Assembly (NCBI GenBank): GCA_964463485.1
Contig: CAYXDO010000043.1
Coordinates: 7,194-71,193, forward strand
DNA: 64,000 nt
Direction of reading: 5' to 3'
Origin: CAYXDO01 sp964463485
GTDB lineage: Bacteria; Myxococcota; Kuafuiibacteriia; Kuafuiibacteriales; Kuafuiibacteriaceae
The notes under the pieces were generated by a model. It worked only from the letters and a program-made list of their open reading frames with translations. It was not told the DNA's origin and made no database searches. Position 1 is the first letter of the stretch. Every line of letters begins with the position of its first letter. Position numbers and translations under genes: made by a program. This document shows positions 51,315-58,867 of this stretch, piece by piece.

Positions 51315-51333
51315 GCGGGGGCCCAGCTCCCGC
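51315..51333 (+). other. Strong hairpin between rpoN and hpf
   Basis: GCGGGGGC (51315-51322) pairs with GCTCCCGC (51326-51333), with one G-U pair, around a 3-nt loop CCA. No U-run follows, so it is not a standard intrinsic terminator. It may attenuate read-through, protect a processed mRNA end, or space rpoN from the more abundant hpf message. Confidence 0.5.
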
Positions 51334-51360
51334 CAGCTCCTACGAGAGGAAAGACTTCCG

Positions 51361-51933
51361 ATGAAGTGTTCGGTGACCTTTCGCCACATGAAGCCGAGCG
51401 ACCCGATCCGCGCTCACGTGGAGGACAAAATCGACAAAGTGACCAAGCTCATGGATGGCTGCGAGGCCAACGTGGTGCTCTCGGTCGAGAAGACCAATCA
51501 CGTGGCTCACATCGAGCTGTTCACGGCCGGCGCCCATCGCATCAGAGCAGAGGCTCGAAGCGAAGACATGTACGGCTCCATCGACGTCGCCGTCGAAAAG
51601 CTCGTGCGCCAGCTCAAGCGCTACCGCGACAAGATCCGCGACTCTCACCAGAACGGCGCGCAGCTCGGCAAGGAGCTCAGTCGCCGCGTCATTCGCGTCG
51701 ACAAAGTCGATGACTCGGAGGACAGCGCCAGCGAAGCTCCCGAAATTGTCGAGCACCAGACGCTCGTCGCTCGCGAGATGTCGATGGGCGACGCCCTCCT
51801 GCAAATGGATCTTCTGGATGCTGACTTCCTCGTTTACACGGACGGCATCACTCACCAGCTCAACGTGATGTACCGACTGCCCGACGGACAGTACGGCCTC
51901 ATCGAGGCCAAATCGCCGCCCCTGCCGAACTGA
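51361..51933 (+). CDS. hpf: Long-form ribosome hibernation promoting factor
   Basis: A 190-residue protein. The N-terminal RaiA/HPF domain (MKCSVTFRHMKPSDPIRAHV, EDKIDKVTKLMDGCEANVVL, DMYGSIDVAVEKLVRQLKRY) binds the 30S decoding region. The C-terminal ~60 residues (MSMGDALLQMDLLDADFLVY, DGQYGLIEAKSP) are the dimerisation domain of long HPF, which joins two 70S ribosomes into 100S particles. A GAGAGGA ribosome binding site lies upstream. Placement after rpoN is conserved. Confidence 0.96.
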   Translation: MKCSVTFRHMKPSDPIRAHVEDKIDKVTKLMDGCEANVVLSVEKTNHVAHIELFTAGAHRIRAEARSEDMYGSIDVAVEKLVRQLKRYRDKIRDSHQNGAQLGKELSRRVIRVDKVDDSEDSASEAPEIVEHQTLVAREMSMGDALLQMDLLDADFLVYTDGITHQLNVMYRLPDGQYGLIEAKSPPLPN

Positions 51934-51998
51934 GCCCGCGCCTCGCCTAGCCGATCAACGCTTGGCGGATCAAACGAGCGGGAGTACCTTCCGGCCAA

Positions 51999-52475
51999 AT
52001 GCGCCTCACCGACGTCATGTCGGAGGAGCTCATCGTCGCGAGCCTGCGCGGGACCGGGCGCGACGAGGTGCTCGCCGAAGTGGTGGATTGCATCGTCGCC
52101 GCGCGGCCCGAGCTCGAACGCATTCGTACCCTCAATGTCCTCCTCGACCGAGAACGCCTCGGCTCCACCGGCGTCGGTGCTGGCTTCGCCATCCCGCACG
52201 GCAAGCGGCCGGAGCTCCGATCGCTCGTCGTATGCTTCGCTCGATCCGCTCACGGGGTGGATTTCGGATCGCTCGATGGGCAACCGGCGCACCTCTTCCT
52301 CACACTCCTCGCCCCTGAAGGCGCCGGTATCCATCTCAAGGCGCTCGCGCGCGCGTCCCGTCTCTTCAAAGACGCCGACTTCCGTGCGCGATTGATGGCC
52401 GAGCCCGATCGTACGGAGCTCTGGAAGCTGCTCCGCGACAAGGATGATCGCCTGGCCCGCGACGACAAAGAGTGA
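51999..52475 (+). CDS. ptsN: PTS EIIA-Ntr-like protein
   Basis: A 158-residue phosphocarrier of the fructose/nitrogen EIIA fold. The phosphorylatable His lies in GVGAGFAIPHGKRPE (family GIAIPHGK). The blocks RLTDVMSEELIVASLRGTGR and HLFLTLLAPEGAGIHLKALA complete the fold. It probably receives phosphate from an HPr domain and acts as a regulator rather than a sugar transporter, since no EIIB/C of fructose type is present. Its stop overlaps the hprK GTG start. Confidence 0.95.
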   Translation: MRLTDVMSEELIVASLRGTGRDEVLAEVVDCIVAARPELERIRTLNVLLDRERLGSTGVGAGFAIPHGKRPELRSLVVCFARSAHGVDFGSLDGQPAHLFLTLLAPEGAGIHLKALARASRLFKDADFRARLMAEPDRTELWKLLRDKDDRLARDDKE

Positions 52476-53482
52476 CGTCGTTGTCAGAACTGAGTGTCCA
52501 GAGCTTCATCGACCACGTCTCCCGTCTCATCCCCATCGAGCTCTTGGCGGGCGCAGACGGGCTCTCGAAGACGCTGACCGCTCCGCGCATTCAAAAGCCC
52601 GGACTCGCGCTCGTCGGCTACACCGCTGCGCTCCATGGGGATCGCGTGCAGGTCCTCGGACAAACCGAAATCTCCTTCCTCGGCTCCATCTCCGAACAAG
52701 CTCGGCGCGACGGCATCAACGCGTTGCTCTCCGCGAATGTCGCGTGTGTGCTCGTGACCAAAGGCCTCGACGTACCAGACCAGCTCCTCCTCGGCGGCGA
52801 CCGAACGAACACGCCGATCCTGCGTACGACCGCGACGTCTTCGGTCTGTGTACGCCGCGTGATCGCGCTGCTCGAGGACCTCATGGCGCCACGGTCGCGA
52901 GTGCACGGTGTCTTGGTCGACGTCGATGGCGTCGGAGTCCTGATCACCGGATCGTCCGGAATCGGAAAGAGCGAGTGTGCGCTCGACCTCGTGCTTCGCG
53001 GGCACCGCCTCGTGGCCGACGACGTCGTGGAGGTACGAAGGCGCGGCGACGATCTCGTGGGACAGTCGTCTGCCTTGATCCGCAACCTCATCGAGATCAG
53101 AGGCCTCGGCATCCTGAACGTGGCCGAGCTCTTCGGCGTGTCCGCGACGCGGGACCACAAGCGCATCGAGCTCCACGTCGAGCTCGAGATGTGGCGCGCC
53201 GATCGCGCTTACGACCGCGTAGGCCTCGACGCCAAGTCGCTCGACTTGCTCGGCGTGTCCCTGATCTCTCGGCTCGTGCCCGTACGTCCCGGCCGGGACG
53301 TCGCGAGCCTCGTCGAGGTCGCCGCGCTGAACTTCCTCCTCAAGCTCCGCGGCCATGACGCCGCCCAGTCGCTCGCCGGCAAGATCGACGCCGACCTCGA
53401 GCGCCGCAGGCGAAGCGGCGTGCTTCGAAAGGCCGCGCGAGGACCGTTCTCCACCGACGCGCTCGAAGACGAAGTCGAGTGA
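52472..53482 (+). CDS. hprK: HPr kinase/phosphorylase
   Basis: A 336-residue bifunctional enzyme that phosphorylates HPr on the regulatory Ser and removes it again. The N-terminal domain is followed by Walker A VLITGSSGIGKSECALDLVL, catalytic VADDVVEVRRRGDD, and signature IRGLGILNVAELFGVSATRD. The C-terminal helix region is shorter on motif but typical. GTG 52472 overlaps ptsN by 4 nt. A clear substrate is encoded nearby: the HPr domain of the gene at 55113-55937 keeps the Ser-46-type motif NAKSLLGL. Confidence 0.97.
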   Translation: MTSLSELSVQSFIDHVSRLIPIELLAGADGLSKTLTAPRIQKPGLALVGYTAALHGDRVQVLGQTEISFLGSISEQARRDGINALLSANVACVLVTKGLDVPDQLLLGGDRTNTPILRTTATSSVCVRRVIALLEDLMAPRSRVHGVLVDVDGVGVLITGSSGIGKSECALDLVLRGHRLVADDVVEVRRRGDDLVGQSSALIRNLIEIRGLGILNVAELFGVSATRDHKRIELHVELEMWRADRAYDRVGLDAKSLDLLGVSLISRLVPVRPGRDVASLVEVAALNFLLKLRGHDAAQSLAGKIDADLERRRRSGVLRKAARGPFSTDALEDEVE

Positions 53483-53542
53483 GCGCCTAAAGACTTACAA
53501 CCCTCGGCAAATCGCGTATTCTACGCGCTTCCGGGGGACAAT

Positions 53543-54406
53543 TTGCGCGTCGTCGTCGTCACAGGCATGAGCGGGTCGGGCAAGACCACCGCGATCCGAG
53601 CCCTCGAAGACGCCGGTTTCTACGCGATCGACAACCTGCCCGTCGTGTTGCTCGACAAAGTCGTCAACCTCTCCGGCGGCGGCATGGGCGAGATCCACAA
53701 GCTCGCCGTCGTCGTCGACGCCCGCGTCGGTGCGAGCGTCGCGAAGCTCCCTGAAGCCGTCGCGTCTGCGCGTGCTCACGGTCACGACGTCTTGGTCCTC
53801 TTTCTAGACGCCCAAGACGCCGCGCTCGAACGCCGCTACTCCGAGACACGACGACGACATCCGCTCTCCGAGGACGAAACCGTAAAAACCGGGATCGCCC
53901 GCGAGCGCGCGCTGCTCGAACCCGTGCGCGACATCGCTTCGTCCATCATCGATTCGAGCGCCATGAGCGTGCACGAGCTCAAGCGTGAGATTCACAAACG
54001 TGTGGCGCAAGGCGATTCGCTGCCGACCATGGCCGTCGCCGTGAAGTCCTTCGGGTTTCGAAATGGCCTCCCGAGCGACGCGGATCTCGTCTTCGACGTC
54101 AGGTTCCTCCCAAACCCATACTTCATCGACTCGTTGCGCCCCTTGTCGGGCCTGGATCAGCCCTGCGCCGACTACGTGCTCGGGCGGGACGAGACCAAGG
54201 AGTTCCTCGGCTACCTGACCAAGCTGCTCGAGTTCTTGCTTCCTCAATTCGAGGCTGAGGGAAAGTCGTATCTCACCCTCGCCTTCGGGTGCACGGGAGG
54301 CCGCCACCGATCCGTCGCCATCGCCGAGACCGTAGCCAAGTGGCTCGAAGGCAAGGGAAAGAGGCCCAACCTCGAGCACCGCGATCTGGAGAAGTCCCGA
54401 GCCTAG
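53543..54406 (+). CDS. rapZ: RNase adapter / nucleotide-binding protein RapZ (YvcJ family)
   Basis: A 287-residue protein. Walker A is GMSGSGKTTAIRAL, followed by the family's FYAIDNLPVVLLDKVV. The C-terminal half has FDVRFLPNPYFIDSLRPLSG and the signature AFGCTGGRHRSVAIAE. In E. coli RapZ guides RNase E to the GlmZ sRNA; in other phyla the role is nucleotide- or amino-sugar-linked. The start is TTG 53543 behind a GGGGG ribosome binding site. The ptsN-hprK-rapZ order is conserved in deltaproteobacterial lineages. Confidence 0.96.
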   Translation: MRVVVVTGMSGSGKTTAIRALEDAGFYAIDNLPVVLLDKVVNLSGGGMGEIHKLAVVVDARVGASVAKLPEAVASARAHGHDVLVLFLDAQDAALERRYSETRRRHPLSEDETVKTGIARERALLEPVRDIASSIIDSSAMSVHELKREIHKRVAQGDSLPTMAVAVKSFGFRNGLPSDADLVFDVRFLPNPYFIDSLRPLSGLDQPCADYVLGRDETKEFLGYLTKLLEFLLPQFEAEGKSYLTLAFGCTGGRHRSVAIAETVAKWLEGKGKRPNLEHRDLEKSRA

Positions 54407-54423
54407 CTCACAAGTCCGGACCC

Positions 54424-54466
54424 CTGGGACCGCAGGACCCTGGGACCGCAGGCATCTTGCCTGCGG
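54424..54466. repeat. Short direct repeat plus CCGCAGGCA palindrome
   Basis: CTGGGACCGCAGG occurs twice in tandem (54424-54450). The second copy runs into the 21-bp palindrome CCGCAGGCATCTTGCCTGCGG (54446-54466; 9-bp arms, 3-nt loop). Short palindromes of this 'GCAGGCA-N3-TGCCTGC' type are dispersed intergenic repeats in several GC-rich phyla. The surrounding 54407-54705 otherwise holds no gene I can support. Confidence 0.75.
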
Positions 54467-54705
54467 CTACTTGACGCTGGACTACGTTCTGCTCGGACAT
54501 ATCTCGTCCCATCGTTGCACGAAAGGCCGGCCCGCTCCCACTCCCGAGATTGGGCTCTCGTCCACTCGCTCCGGTCGCGAGCTCCAAAGGTCCTTCGGGA
54601 GCCATGGCCCGGAGCGGGACCGGAGATGCCCGAAATCACTTCGGATTTGCCTTCGGCCAGAGACCGATGACCGTCGAGCGCCCTCTTGAGTTAGGATTCC
54701 CGCGG

Positions 54706-55116
54706 GTGATCGGTTGCGTGATCGTCAGCCACGGTGAGCTTGGCAAAGCCTTGCTCGCCACGGCGAAGGAGATCGTGGGGGAGGTCTCATCCACGGTCGC
54801 GATCTCGGTGCCTCGTTCCGCTGGGCTCGACGACATCCGCGCCCGAATCCTCGATGCAGTTCGGGAGGTTGACTGTGGCTACGGAGTCATCGTGTTGGCG
54901 GACGTTTTTGGCGGTACGGCGGCGAACGTCGCCTTGGGTCTGGTCGACGAGCATCCGGTGGAGGTCATCACGGGGATGAATCTGCCGATGGTGCTGAAGT
55001 TGGCCAACGTACAAAGGACGTCGACCGACCTCTTCGCGCTCGCGCAGCTGCTCAAATACTACGGGCAACGCAACGTGATCGTGGCCAGCGAGGCCCTCAA
55101 GGAGCGAGGGCCGTGA
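54706..55116 (+). CDS. PTS mannose-family EIIA protein
   Basis: A 136-residue protein starting VIGCVIVSHGELGKALLATA; the His of SHG is the phosphorylated residue of mannose-type EIIA (His-10). Further family blocks are GYGVIVLADVFGGTAANVAL and VEVITGMNLPMVLKLANV. GTG 54706 aligns with the family start; an ATG at 54667 would add 13 residues, and the frame opens to 54550. Its stop overlaps the next gene's GTG (GTGA). No mannose EIIC/EIID is present, so the phosphate probably serves regulation. Confidence 0.92.
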   Translation: MIGCVIVSHGELGKALLATAKEIVGEVSSTVAISVPRSAGLDDIRARILDAVREVDCGYGVIVLADVFGGTAANVALGLVDEHPVEVITGMNLPMVLKLANVQRTSTDLFALAQLLKYYGQRNVIVASEALKERGP

Positions 55117-55937
55117 ACAGCGGTTGTTACTTTCGCGTGGACCCGCGGCTGGTGCACGCGACCACGATGAGCTCCTGGGTGCCGGAGCTCGGAGCGCAGG
55201 CGCTCTTGTTGGTCGACTCCGACCTGGTCGAAGATCAGCGGCGCCGGACGATCTGCGAGCTCTCCGCCATGGGCCAGCTGGAGGTCCTGTTCTCCTCGGA
55301 GGAGCGCGCCAAACACGCGGTCGCAGCCTGTCGGACGAGTAATGTCCTCGTGCTGTTTTCCTCTCTGGCTTCGGTCGAGCGCGCGATGAAGGCTGGGCTG
55401 GTCGTGGCGCGTCTCAACATCGGTCACCTGCCCGCCGGGCCGGGTCGCCGGGAGCTCCACCCGGCCGTTCATTTGGGGCCGGAGGACGCCGCGGCGGTTG
55501 CCCGCATCGAAGCGCTTGGAGCGGAAGTGTTCGTACAGCCGCTGCCGCGGGATGCGGCGACCGCGATCGAGCCCGATGGGTTAGCGATCGTGTCTTCGGT
55601 GCACCGGGAGCCCGTTCGGGCTCGGACCCGCTCGGCGATGTTTGCGGCGGCGAAATTCTGCGTCGTCAACGAGCGCGGGTTGCACCTCCGCGCTGCGCAG
55701 ACCCTCGCTCAGCTCGCCGGGACACTCTCCGCCGAGGTGAAGGTCGGTCACGGAACAGAGTGCGTGAACGCCAAGAGTCTGCTGGGACTCACGACCCTCG
55801 CGGCGGGGCTCGGAACTTGGCTCGAGGTCAGCGTCGAGGGCAACGACGCCCAAAAGGGCCTCGAGGCCATTCGAAACCTTTTTGCGACCGGATTTGGAGA
55901 AGGCGTCGCGATGGAACCTACGGAAGGCAACTCTTGA
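55113..55937 (+). CDS. PTS EIIB (mannose/sorbose type)-HPr fusion protein
   Basis: A 274-residue two-domain protein. Residues of about 1-165 are a mannose-family EIIB: CYFRVDPRLVHATTMSSWVP corresponds to 'RiDDRLIHGQV', with the phosphorylated His kept, and NIGHLPAGPGRRELHPAVHL follows. Residues of about 185-270 are an HPr: FCVVNERGLHLRAAQTLAQL contains the active His (family 'GLHARPA'; Arg kept, Pro is Ala), and VNAKSLLGLTTLAAGLG holds the Ser that HprK phosphorylates. One polypeptide thus carries both a phosphate donor for EIIA proteins and an EIIB acceptor. GTG start overlaps the EIIA gene. No separate HPr gene is in the window. Confidence 0.88.
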   Translation: MNSGCYFRVDPRLVHATTMSSWVPELGAQALLLVDSDLVEDQRRRTICELSAMGQLEVLFSSEERAKHAVAACRTSNVLVLFSSLASVERAMKAGLVVARLNIGHLPAGPGRRELHPAVHLGPEDAAAVARIEALGAEVFVQPLPRDAATAIEPDGLAIVSSVHREPVRARTRSAMFAAAKFCVVNERGLHLRAAQTLAQLAGTLSAEVKVGHGTECVNAKSLLGLTTLAAGLGTWLEVSVEGNDAQKGLEAIRNLFATGFGEGVAMEPTEGNS

Positions 55938-55965
55938 TTGAGGCCCGAGGATTTGTGGAGAGTTT

Positions 55966-57777
55966 GTGAGTAGCACGTTGTACCGCGGCCTCGGAGTGTC
56001 TCCCGGGTTGGCCGTCGGTGTGGTTCACGTCATCGACCGTCGGCGGGTGGCCATTCCCCGTCACCATGTGACTTCGGAGCGCATTCCAGTCGAACGCGCT
56101 CGCTTGCTCGCGGCTGTCGCCGCCTCCGAGCGACAACTCGAGGCCGTTCGGGGGAAGGCTGGGTTCGTCGAGCCCGAGGGGCGGCGCTCGGAGGGTCGAC
56201 GCGAGTCCATTGGACCCATGGCTTCGGAGATCGATCTGCTCCTCAAGGCTCACATCCTGATGCTGCGCGACCCGATGCTGCTCGACGCCGCGCTGATCCG
56301 AATCTCCGACGAAAAGAAGAACGCCGAGTGGGCGTTGCGCGACGCGCTTCGCGAGATCCGCGGCATGTTCGATGACATCGAGCACGACTACTTTCGGGAG
56401 CGCCGCTCGGACGTCGACATGGTCGGCGATCGAATTCTTCGAAATCTCGTGGGCGAGGATACCGACATCCTGGCCAACCTTCCCGACAACGCGGTGATCG
56501 TCGCTTATGATTTGTCTCCGGCCGACGCCATCGCGCTCGTGCGCAGCAAAGGCAAAGCCTTCGTCCTGGAGGAGGGCGGTCGAACTTCGCACATGGCGAT
56601 CTTGGCTCGCGCCGCCCGTGCCCCGGCCGTGCTCGGCGTGCGCGGAATCATGGCCGCAGCTGGATCGGGCGACGAAGTCGCCGTCGACGGTCACGCGGGT
56701 GTCGTGGTCCTCGACCCCGACGAGCGTGACTTGGTCGACCTTCGCGGACGCCGCGACCGCGAGGCCGAAAAAGAAGCAAAGTTGCTCGGCGTTCGAGACT
56801 TGCTCGCGGAGACGACCGACGGAGAGCGCGTCGAGCTGCTCGGCAACGTCGAGGTCGCCGATGAGTTGCCTTCGCTGCTCGACAACGGAGCCGAGGGGAT
56901 CGGCCTCTTTCGAACTGAATTCATGGTGCTCGCCAAAAGGAGGCTCCCTACCCTCGCCGAGCACGTGGCTGAGTACCGACAGCTCGTCCAGACTCTCCAT
57001 CCCCGCCCAGTCACCGTGCGAACCGTCGACGTCGGAGCGGACAAGCTCCCAAATGCCGACCCGCGCAACAAAGTGAGAAATCCCGCGCTCGGTCTCCGCG
57101 GGATCCGCGCCAGCCTTCGAGATCCGGGCCCGTTCAAAGACCAGCTCCGAGGCATTCTGGAAGCGAGCGCTTTTGGCCGCGTCCGGCTGCTCCTTCCGCT
57201 GATCTCCACGGTCTCGGAGGTTCGTCGCACCAAGGAGCTCCTCGAGGAGGTCAAGGCCGAGCTGACTCGAGAGGGTGTCGCGTTCGACCCGGATCTACCG
57301 CTCGGAGTCATGATCGAAACACCATCCGCCGTCGTCATCGCCGACATGCTGGCGGCCGAGGCCGATTTCTTCTCGATCGGCACGAATGACTTGATTCAGT
57401 ACTCACTCGCAGCCGATCGGCAGGACCCCGACGTGGGGGCGCTCGTCTCTCCGGCCGAGCCTTCGGTGTTGAGGATGATTCGCATGGTGGTCGACGCTGC
57501 GCGAGAGCGAGGCCGTCCGGTCTCCGTCTGTGGCGAGGTAGCAAGCGACCCGTTCTACGTGCCCCTGCTCGTGGGGCTGGGGGTCCGCAGCCTCTCGATG
57601 AGTCCACAGGCCATTCCGCTGGCAAAACAGGTGATCCGGCGGATCTCGGCCAAGGAGTGTGCCCAGCTCGCCTCCTCGGCCATGGAGTGTACGACGGCGG
57701 TGGAGGTCGAACGAAAGGTCGAGTCCTTCCTGCTCGATCGTGGGCTCGAACGAACCGACGCGGTCTCGAGCGGCTGA
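55966..57777 (+). CDS. ptsI: PTS enzyme I (phosphoenolpyruvate-protein phosphotransferase)
   Basis: A 603-residue enzyme I that takes phosphate from PEP and passes it to HPr. The N-terminal part reads LYRGLGVSPGLAVGVVHVID. The active His is in LEEGGRTSHMAILARA. PEP-binding residues appear in NGAEGIGLFRTEFMVL, NPALGLRGIRASL and FFSIGTNDLIQYSLAADR. The catalytic Cys is in PVSVCGEVASDP. All key residues are intact and the length is normal (GTG 55966). A 35-residue Arg/Glu-rich insertion near residue 65 (EPEGRRSEGRRESIGPM) is slightly unusual. Last gene of the rpoN-PTS cluster. Confidence 0.97.
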   Translation: MSSTLYRGLGVSPGLAVGVVHVIDRRRVAIPRHHVTSERIPVERARLLAAVAASERQLEAVRGKAGFVEPEGRRSEGRRESIGPMASEIDLLLKAHILMLRDPMLLDAALIRISDEKKNAEWALRDALREIRGMFDDIEHDYFRERRSDVDMVGDRILRNLVGEDTDILANLPDNAVIVAYDLSPADAIALVRSKGKAFVLEEGGRTSHMAILARAARAPAVLGVRGIMAAAGSGDEVAVDGHAGVVVLDPDERDLVDLRGRRDREAEKEAKLLGVRDLLAETTDGERVELLGNVEVADELPSLLDNGAEGIGLFRTEFMVLAKRRLPTLAEHVAEYRQLVQTLHPRPVTVRTVDVGADKLPNADPRNKVRNPALGLRGIRASLRDPGPFKDQLRGILEASAFGRVRLLLPLISTVSEVRRTKELLEEVKAELTREGVAFDPDLPLGVMIETPSAVVIADMLAAEADFFSIGTNDLIQYSLAADRQDPDVGALVSPAEPSVLRMIRMVVDAARERGRPVSVCGEVASDPFYVPLLVGLGVRSLSMSPQAIPLAKQVIRRISAKECAQLASSAMECTTAVEVERKVESFLLDRGLERTDAVSSG

Positions 57778-57818
57778 GCAAGGACTGAGCAAGGACTGAG
57801 CAAGGACTGAGCGAGGAC
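57775..57818. repeat. 11-bp tandem repeat starting at the ptsI stop codon
   Basis: Four units of TGAGCAAGGAC start at 57775, 57786, 57797 and 57808 (the last reads TGAGCGAGGAC). The TGA of unit 1 is the ptsI stop. Because the unit is 11 bp, the four TGAs fall in frames 1, 0, 2 and 1, covering every frame. Confidence 0.92.
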
Positions 57819-57980
57819 TGGCAACGACTCATTCCACCGCGGCCTCGCGGACCCGCCCGGTCGGAGCTCGAGTCCGGATCACGTACTCACTCCATAAGTC
57901 CGCGGCGTTGCTCGTTGCTTCGCCGCCTTGCCTCCAGGGCTCTTCGGCGCTAGCTTGGCAACGAACCGGAGGTTCGTGTC

Positions 57981-58799
57981 ATGGTCGGAACGCTCCAAGA
58001 AAACGGCTTCCCTTCCTGGCTAACGCCCCCACCGAGCGCCGATCAGCTCCCCACGGAAGACGGAGAGCCCTTCGAAAGCAAGCGTCACCGCCAAGCGACC
58101 ATTCTCTTGAGCGAGCCCCTCGAGCTGTTTTGGGCCACCCGCGACGACTTCTTCGTGGGCTCCAACATGTTCGTCTACTTCAGCGCGATCCAGGCCAAGC
58201 GGAACGACTTTCGGGGTCCCGACGTCTTCGTCGTGCTCGACACCGACCGGCGCGAGAGACAGGCGTGGGTCGTCTGGGAGGAGAACGGCAAGAGTCCTGA
58301 CTTGGTGATCGAGCTCCTCTCGCCGTCCACGGAGGCCGATGATCGGGGTCGGAAGCGACAAATCTATGAACGCGCGATGCGCGTCGGTGAGTACTTCTTG
58401 TTCGATCCGTTCACCGGAATACTCGAGGGATTGAGACTCGACGGCAACGGGGTCTACCGTCCCATCCCGGTCGAGCCATCTGGGCGAATGAAGTCCGCCC
58501 GAACCGGGCTCGAGCTGGGCGTATGGGTTGGAATCTACCACGGCACTCATGCTCCGTGGCTGCGCTGGTTCACCGCTGACGGGTCGATGCTCCCGAGCGA
58601 CGAGGATCTGAAGGCCCACGCGGCGGCCGAGGCGGCTCGAGCACAAACCGAGGCGGCCCGCGCAGAGGCCGCGAGGGACGAAGCCAAGGCCGCGAGAGAC
58701 GAAGCCAAGGCCGCGAAAGACGAGGTCGCTGCCGAGCGCAAAAGACGCGAGGAGCTCGAAGCGCTCGTGGCCTCCTTGACGTCTCGAACGCCGGGGTGA
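57981..58799 (+). CDS. Uma2 family (DUF820) protein with coiled-coil tail
   Basis: A 272-residue Uma2 protein. The core is typical: YFSAIQAKRNDFRGPDVFVV (conserved Asp of RGPDVFVV), GKSPDLVIELLSPSTEADDR ('PDLviElLSPST'), and YERAMRVGEYFLFDP. These are the expected residues of the PD-(D/E)XK-like fold. The C-terminus is a 60-residue Ala/Glu/Lys-rich coiled coil with AARDEAKAARDEAKAAKDEV repeats. ATG 57981 is set by GGAGG 8 nt upstream. Function of the family is not established. Confidence 0.9.
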   Translation: MVGTLQENGFPSWLTPPPSADQLPTEDGEPFESKRHRQATILLSEPLELFWATRDDFFVGSNMFVYFSAIQAKRNDFRGPDVFVVLDTDRRERQAWVVWEENGKSPDLVIELLSPSTEADDRGRKRQIYERAMRVGEYFLFDPFTGILEGLRLDGNGVYRPIPVEPSGRMKSARTGLELGVWVGIYHGTHAPWLRWFTADGSMLPSDEDLKAHAAAEAARAQTEAARAEAARDEAKAARDEAKAAKDEVAAERKRREELEALVASLTSRTPG

Positions 58800-58867
58800 C
58801 TTCGCCCGGACGGGCGAGCAAATTCGAAAACTCGCCCCGGGTTCGGTCGCGATTCCCGCGGCCGGAC

